A stretch of 64,000 nt of DNA from an uncultured Clostridia bacterium. GTDB taxonomy: Bacteria; Bacillota; Clostridia; TANB77; CAG-508. The notes below the pieces were generated by a model. It was not told the origin of the DNA and did not search any database. It worked only from the letters and a program-made list of their open reading frames with translations. Position numbers and translations under genes: made by a program. This document shows positions 61,291 to 64,000 of the stretch, one piece after another (positions within the stretch are counted from its first letter, which is position 1; the number at the start of each line of letters is the position of its first letter). Where the stretch lies: positions 124,001 through 188,000 of the forward strand of contig CALXAT010000001.1 of assembly GCA_944386365.1 (NCBI GenBank). The letters are read 5' to 3'.

Positions 61291-61728
61291 ATGATAAGAA
61301 AAATAAAAGAAGAAGATGTAACCAATGTTATGACAATCTGGGTGAAAGGAAATTTTAAAGCAAATTACTTTATCGAAAAGGATTATTGGCTAGAAATATA
61401 CAATCAAATGAAAATGAATTTTTTGGAAAATTTTAAAACTTATGTATATTCGGAAAATGATGAAATCATAGGATTTATTTCAATAGATAATAATGAAATA
61501 AAAGCTATCTATGTAAAAGAAGAAAATAGAGGAAATGGTATTGGAACGAAATTAATCAATTATTATAGAGATAATATCCATAAAGATGAAGAGGTATATG
61601 CAAAAGTATTTAAAAAAAATATGAATGGGATTATCTTTTTTTCAAAATTACAATTTAAAAATAGTAAAGTACAATTAAATGAGAAATTTAATGAAACAGA
61701 ATATGTTATGACTTGGAGGAAAAATTAA
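61291..61728 (+). CDS. GNAT-family N-acetyltransferase
   Basis: This 145-residue protein has the GNAT fold pattern: I-R-K-I-K-E-E-D at the start, E-I-I-G-F-I-S-I-D, A-I-Y-V-K-E-E-N-R-G-N-G-I-G-T-K-L (the acetyl-CoA pyrophosphate loop R-G-x-G-x-G/A) and a C-terminal strand. The N-terminal I-W-V-K-G-N-F-K-A resembles YncA/YhhY-like acetyltransferases with small-molecule targets. The ATG at 61291 follows AAGGTGA; a TTG at 61285 is less likely. It precedes an RdgB-like gene by 12 bases. Confidence 0.88.
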   Translation: MIRKIKEEDVTNVMTIWVKGNFKANYFIEKDYWLEIYNQMKMNFLENFKTYVYSENDEIIGFISIDNNEIKAIYVKEENRGNGIGTKLINYYRDNIHKDEEVYAKVFKKNMNGIIFFSKLQFKNSKVQLNEKFNETEYVMTWRKN

Positions 61729-61740
61729 AGGAGAGTATAT

Positions 61741-62313
61741 ATGAAAATTTTATTTGCCACAAAGAATCCAGCAAAGATAAGAAGATATTCTAAAGATTTA
61801 GAAGAATCTGGTATGGAAATCATTACGCTACAAGATATAGATATAAAATTGGAAATAGCAGAAACAGGAAAAAATGTCAAAGAAAATGCAATATTAAAAG
61901 CAAAAGCATATTATGAAGAGACAAATATTCCAACTATTGCATTAGATGATGGATTAATGATAGATGGTTTGTCTGAAAAAGAGCAAATTGGGACACATAT
62001 CCGAAGAAGAAATGGAAAATCCTTAAATGATAGTGAAATGATAACATATTATACGGATTTGGTGAGAAACTTAGGCGGAAAAGCAAGAGCAAGATATGTT
62101 AAAAGTTTTGCTATATGTACTAAAAATGGAATTTATACATATGAAAGTAAAACAAGTGATTTCTTTTTTGTAGACAAGCCTGTAAGGAAGGTTAATCCAG
62201 GATATCCGTTAGATAGTATTTCGATAAAAATAACAAATGAAGAAGAAGCCATGAAAAATCAATTAGAAGAAGATACTAAAATTATTGAGTTTATAAGAAA
62301 GAGCATGAAATAG
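61741..62313 (+). CDS. Non-canonical purine NTP pyrophosphatase (RdgB/HAM1-like)
   Basis: This 190-residue protein begins K-I-L-F-A-T-K-N-P-A-K, as RdgB/HAM1 proteins do, and shows N-A-I-L-K-A-K-A-Y-Y, I-A-L-D-D-G-L-M-I-D (the metal-binding acidic motif, usually A-D-D-S-G-L), G-G-K-A-R-A-R-Y and a late G-Y-P-L-D. Such enzymes hydrolyse ITP and XTP to keep them out of DNA. The motif is D-D-G-L where D-S-G-L is usual, and the region R-R-R-N-G is unusual, so a variant substrate is possible. It follows the acetyltransferase by 12 bases. Confidence 0.75.
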   Translation: MKILFATKNPAKIRRYSKDLEESGMEIITLQDIDIKLEIAETGKNVKENAILKAKAYYEETNIPTIALDDGLMIDGLSEKEQIGTHIRRRNGKSLNDSEMITYYTDLVRNLGGKARARYVKSFAICTKNGIYTYESKTSDFFFVDKPVRKVNPGYPLDSISIKITNEEEAMKNQLEEDTKIIEFIRKSMK

Positions 62314-62322
62314 AAGAAAAAC

Positions 62323-62352
62323 AAGGATGAGGTATGAAAATGCCTTATCCTT
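62323..62352 (+). terminator. Probable terminator
   Basis: AAGGATGAGG (62323-62332) pairs with CCTTATCCTT (62343-62352) with one G-U pair, followed by a weak T-rich tract. Confidence 0.6.
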
Positions 62353-62512
62353 TATATTATTATACAAAAAACTGAGCCTTATCTTACACCTTTTTGATCT
62401 TAAGAAAATTTTAATAATTCATAAAAAAATACTTAATAAATAATTGTTATACTAAATGTGACAGAAATGTAAGATAAAAATATTACATAATACATACATT
62501 TTTGGGAAAATG

Positions 62513-62521
62513 TGGTATAAT
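62513..62521 (+). promoter_or_regulatory. Extended -10 promoter before the TVP38-like gene
   Basis: TGG directly followed by TATAAT (62516-62521); no good -35 is seen. The start at 62553 and its GAAAGGAT site follow within 40 bases. Confidence 0.6.
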
Positions 62522-62552
62522 ATAGTTATATGTAATAATAGAAAGGATAAAA

Positions 62553-63284
62553 ATGAGTAGAAAAACAAAGATAAAGATATTTAGAATACTATTACTGATT
62601 ATTGCGATAGCGATTATCATAGGCGTTATTGCTTACTTAATACCAGTTATGAAAAATTTAAGTACAATAGAAGGACAAGAGGCATTTAAAAATAAAGTAA
62701 ATGATTCAGGATTTATTGGATTATTAATGTTATTTGGACTTCAAGTAGCACAGATATTTTTAATTATATTACCAGGTGAACCAATAGAGATTTTAGCCGG
62801 TATGTGTTATGGTGGTTGGGGCGGTTTATTATTTATAACTGTATCTGTAGCCATTATCACAACAGTTATATTCTTTTTAGTAAGAAAACTGGGGAGAAGA
62901 TTTGTCTATGATATTTGCGATGAAAAAAGGGTAAAGAAAATAGAGAATAGTAAGTTATTTAAGAATCCAAAAAAAATTGAATGGATTATGATTATCCTCT
63001 TTATGATACCAGGAACACCAAAAGACTTATTGGTATATATTGCAGGCTTATTACCTATAAAACCATTACGATTTATATTAATATCAACATTTGCAAGATT
63101 GCCTTCAGTGGCATCTTCAACTTTTGCAGGTCATATTTTAATGAGAGGCGATTGGAAATCAAGTTTGATCATTTATGCCATTACATTTTTACTAGTAGGA
63201 ATTGTCGTATGTATTATTAATAAATTTGATAAAAGTAAAGTAACAGAAGAGGCATTGAAATCTATACAAAATGATATGAAATAG
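62553..63284 (+). CDS. TVP38/TMEM64 (DedA-superfamily) membrane protein
   Basis: This 243-residue protein has six hydrophobic segments. The core motif L-P-G-E-P-I-E-I-L-A-G-M-C-Y-G (residues 70-84) and the second half F-M-I-P-G-T-P-K-D-L-L-V-Y-I-A-G with I-S-T-F-A-R-L-P-S are the twin hairpin motifs of the SNARE-associated/VTT family. Bacterial members of this superfamily act as flippases or exporters of lipids such as undecaprenyl phosphate or phosphatidylethanolamine-like lipids; the substrate here is not known. Confidence 0.88.
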   Translation: MSRKTKIKIFRILLLIIAIAIIIGVIAYLIPVMKNLSTIEGQEAFKNKVNDSGFIGLLMLFGLQVAQIFLIILPGEPIEILAGMCYGGWGGLLFITVSVAIITTVIFFLVRKLGRRFVYDICDEKRVKKIENSKLFKNPKKIEWIMIILFMIPGTPKDLLVYIAGLLPIKPLRFILISTFARLPSVASSTFAGHILMRGDWKSSLIIYAITFLLVGIVVCIINKFDKSKVTEEALKSIQNDMK

Positions 63285-63305
63285 AAAGGAAATAAAGGGA
63301 AGTTT

Positions 63306-63857
63306 ATGGGAAAAGAAGTAGTGTTAGCAAAAACTACGAAAGATAAAATAATTGAATGTATAACCTATTTTTTCATATATTCTTTTTTAGGATGGTTAAT
63401 TGAAACAATTTATGCTTTATTTGTACATGGTTATTTTGTAAAAAGAGGTTTCTTATTTGGACCAATTTGTCCAATATATGGTTTTGGAGCAGTTATTCTT
63501 ATAATAGCTACAAAAAAACTATACAAAAAACCATTTCTAAAATTTTTAATTGCAACCATTGCATTTACATTATTTGAATATATGGTATCTTTTATATTAG
63601 AAATGCTTTTTGGGCTAAGATGGTGGGATTATTCAAATGACATTTTGAATATTCAAGGACGTGTCAGTTTATTATACTCTATATTTTGGGGTGTTATTGG
63701 AGTAATTTTATTAGAAAGATTACATCCATATATACAAACTAAAATACAGAATATAACGCAAGGAAATACTAATAATATTCAAAGAATTGCTTGTGTATGT
63801 TTCGTTATCATATTAATTGTAGATACAACTTTTTCAGCTATAAGATATTTAAATTAA
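63306..63857 (+). CDS. CmpB-like putative ABC transporter permease (PF06541 family)
   Basis: This 183-residue protein has five membrane helices and the family core F-L-G-W-L-I-E-T-I-Y, the G-P-I-C-P-I-Y-G-F-G motif and W-D-Y-S at the outer face, which define the CmpB-like family annotated as a putative ABC transporter permease. No ATPase partner is adjacent, and the real function is not established. It follows the TVP38-like gene by 21 bases and is probably co-transcribed. Confidence 0.8.
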   Translation: MGKEVVLAKTTKDKIIECITYFFIYSFLGWLIETIYALFVHGYFVKRGFLFGPICPIYGFGAVILIIATKKLYKKPFLKFLIATIAFTLFEYMVSFILEMLFGLRWWDYSNDILNIQGRVSLLYSIFWGVIGVILLERLHPYIQTKIQNITQGNTNNIQRIACVCFVIILIVDTTFSAIRYLN

Positions 63858-63889
63858 GAGGGATTAAAGCAGTAACTTTAATTCCTCTT
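63856..63889 (+). terminator. Rho-independent terminator
   Basis: AAGAGGGATTAAAG (63856-63869) pairs with CTTTAATTCCTCTT (63876-63889), one G-U pair, then CTATATTTT. Nothing further is seen in the last 110 bases. Confidence 0.8.
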
Positions 63890-64000
63890 CTATATTTTAC
63901 TTTTAAATTTAAATGTTTCTTAATAATAAGTTAAAGTAAAATTAAGAAATCCTAAAAATATTATTCATATTTACATGATATATTCAAATTACAAAAATGT

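Overview
The window looks like a chromosomal segment of a low-GC, Gram-positive anaerobe, probably an uncultivated gut Clostridia-type Firmicute. By eye, base composition is strongly AT-rich, AGA and GGA dominate the Arg and Gly codons, most starts have AGGAGG-type ribosome sites, and consensus sigma-A promoters recur. The gene content (pta-ackA fermentation, ECF nickel transporter, ABC-exported wall glycan, secreted wall hydrolases with Ig-like repeats) fits. No rRNA, tRNA, CRISPR or recognisable insertion sequence was found.

Layout. 1-2.9 kb: the end of larE and an ECF nickel transporter (CbiMN-Q-O). 2.9-18.5 kb: housekeeping and small operons: an orphan minus-strand gene, cutA, a Nudix hydrolase, an Rsm22-type methyltransferase, a CDF metal exporter, a LiaF-like/DUF4097-like/MacB-like envelope module, a lipid kinase with an AraC regulator, a HerA-like ATPase paired with a Cys-rich beta-helix-like protein, metK, and a PAP2-DagK fusion. 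18.6-24.6 kb: pta, two tandem ackA genes, two orphan genes and guaB. 24.7-34.1 kb: a secreted multi-ricin M14 peptidase, then a frameshifted YD/RHS polymorphic toxin with duplicated and decaying immunity-like genes. 34.2-50.4 kb: a long envelope glycan cluster (soluble glycosyltransferases, Wzm/Wzt-type ABC exporter, integral-membrane glycosyltransferases, GtrA/GtrB). 50.4-56.8 kb: wall proteins (cadherin-like protein, amidase and glucosaminidase with near-identical Ig-like repeats). 56.9-64 kb: pyruvyl transferase, MFS transporter, phosphoesterase, acetyltransferase, RdgB-like enzyme, TVP38-like and CmpB-like membrane proteins.

The strongest unexplained signal is translational. In a by-eye scan of all native-looking genes I found the Arg codon CGG in frame only four times (24813, 37293, 38828, 45099). 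At every one the gene goes out of frame exactly there, the next base is A, and ignoring the C (reading CGGA as one glycine, GGA) restores one full-length, family-consistent protein. The only other in-frame CGG codons lie in three compositionally foreign orphan genes. This suggests that CGG is unassigned or absent in this organism and that CGGA acts as a +1 frameshift or four-base glycine codon. Systematic sequence error is the main alternative.

How the genes work together: 34-59 kb is largely devoted to building, exporting, decorating and remodelling the cell envelope. Undecaprenyl-lipid recycling (PAP2-DagK fusion) and the envelope-response module at 6.9-11.2 kb fit the same theme. The YD toxin/immunity island and the ricin-peptidase are secreted functions inserted between metabolism and the glycan cluster.
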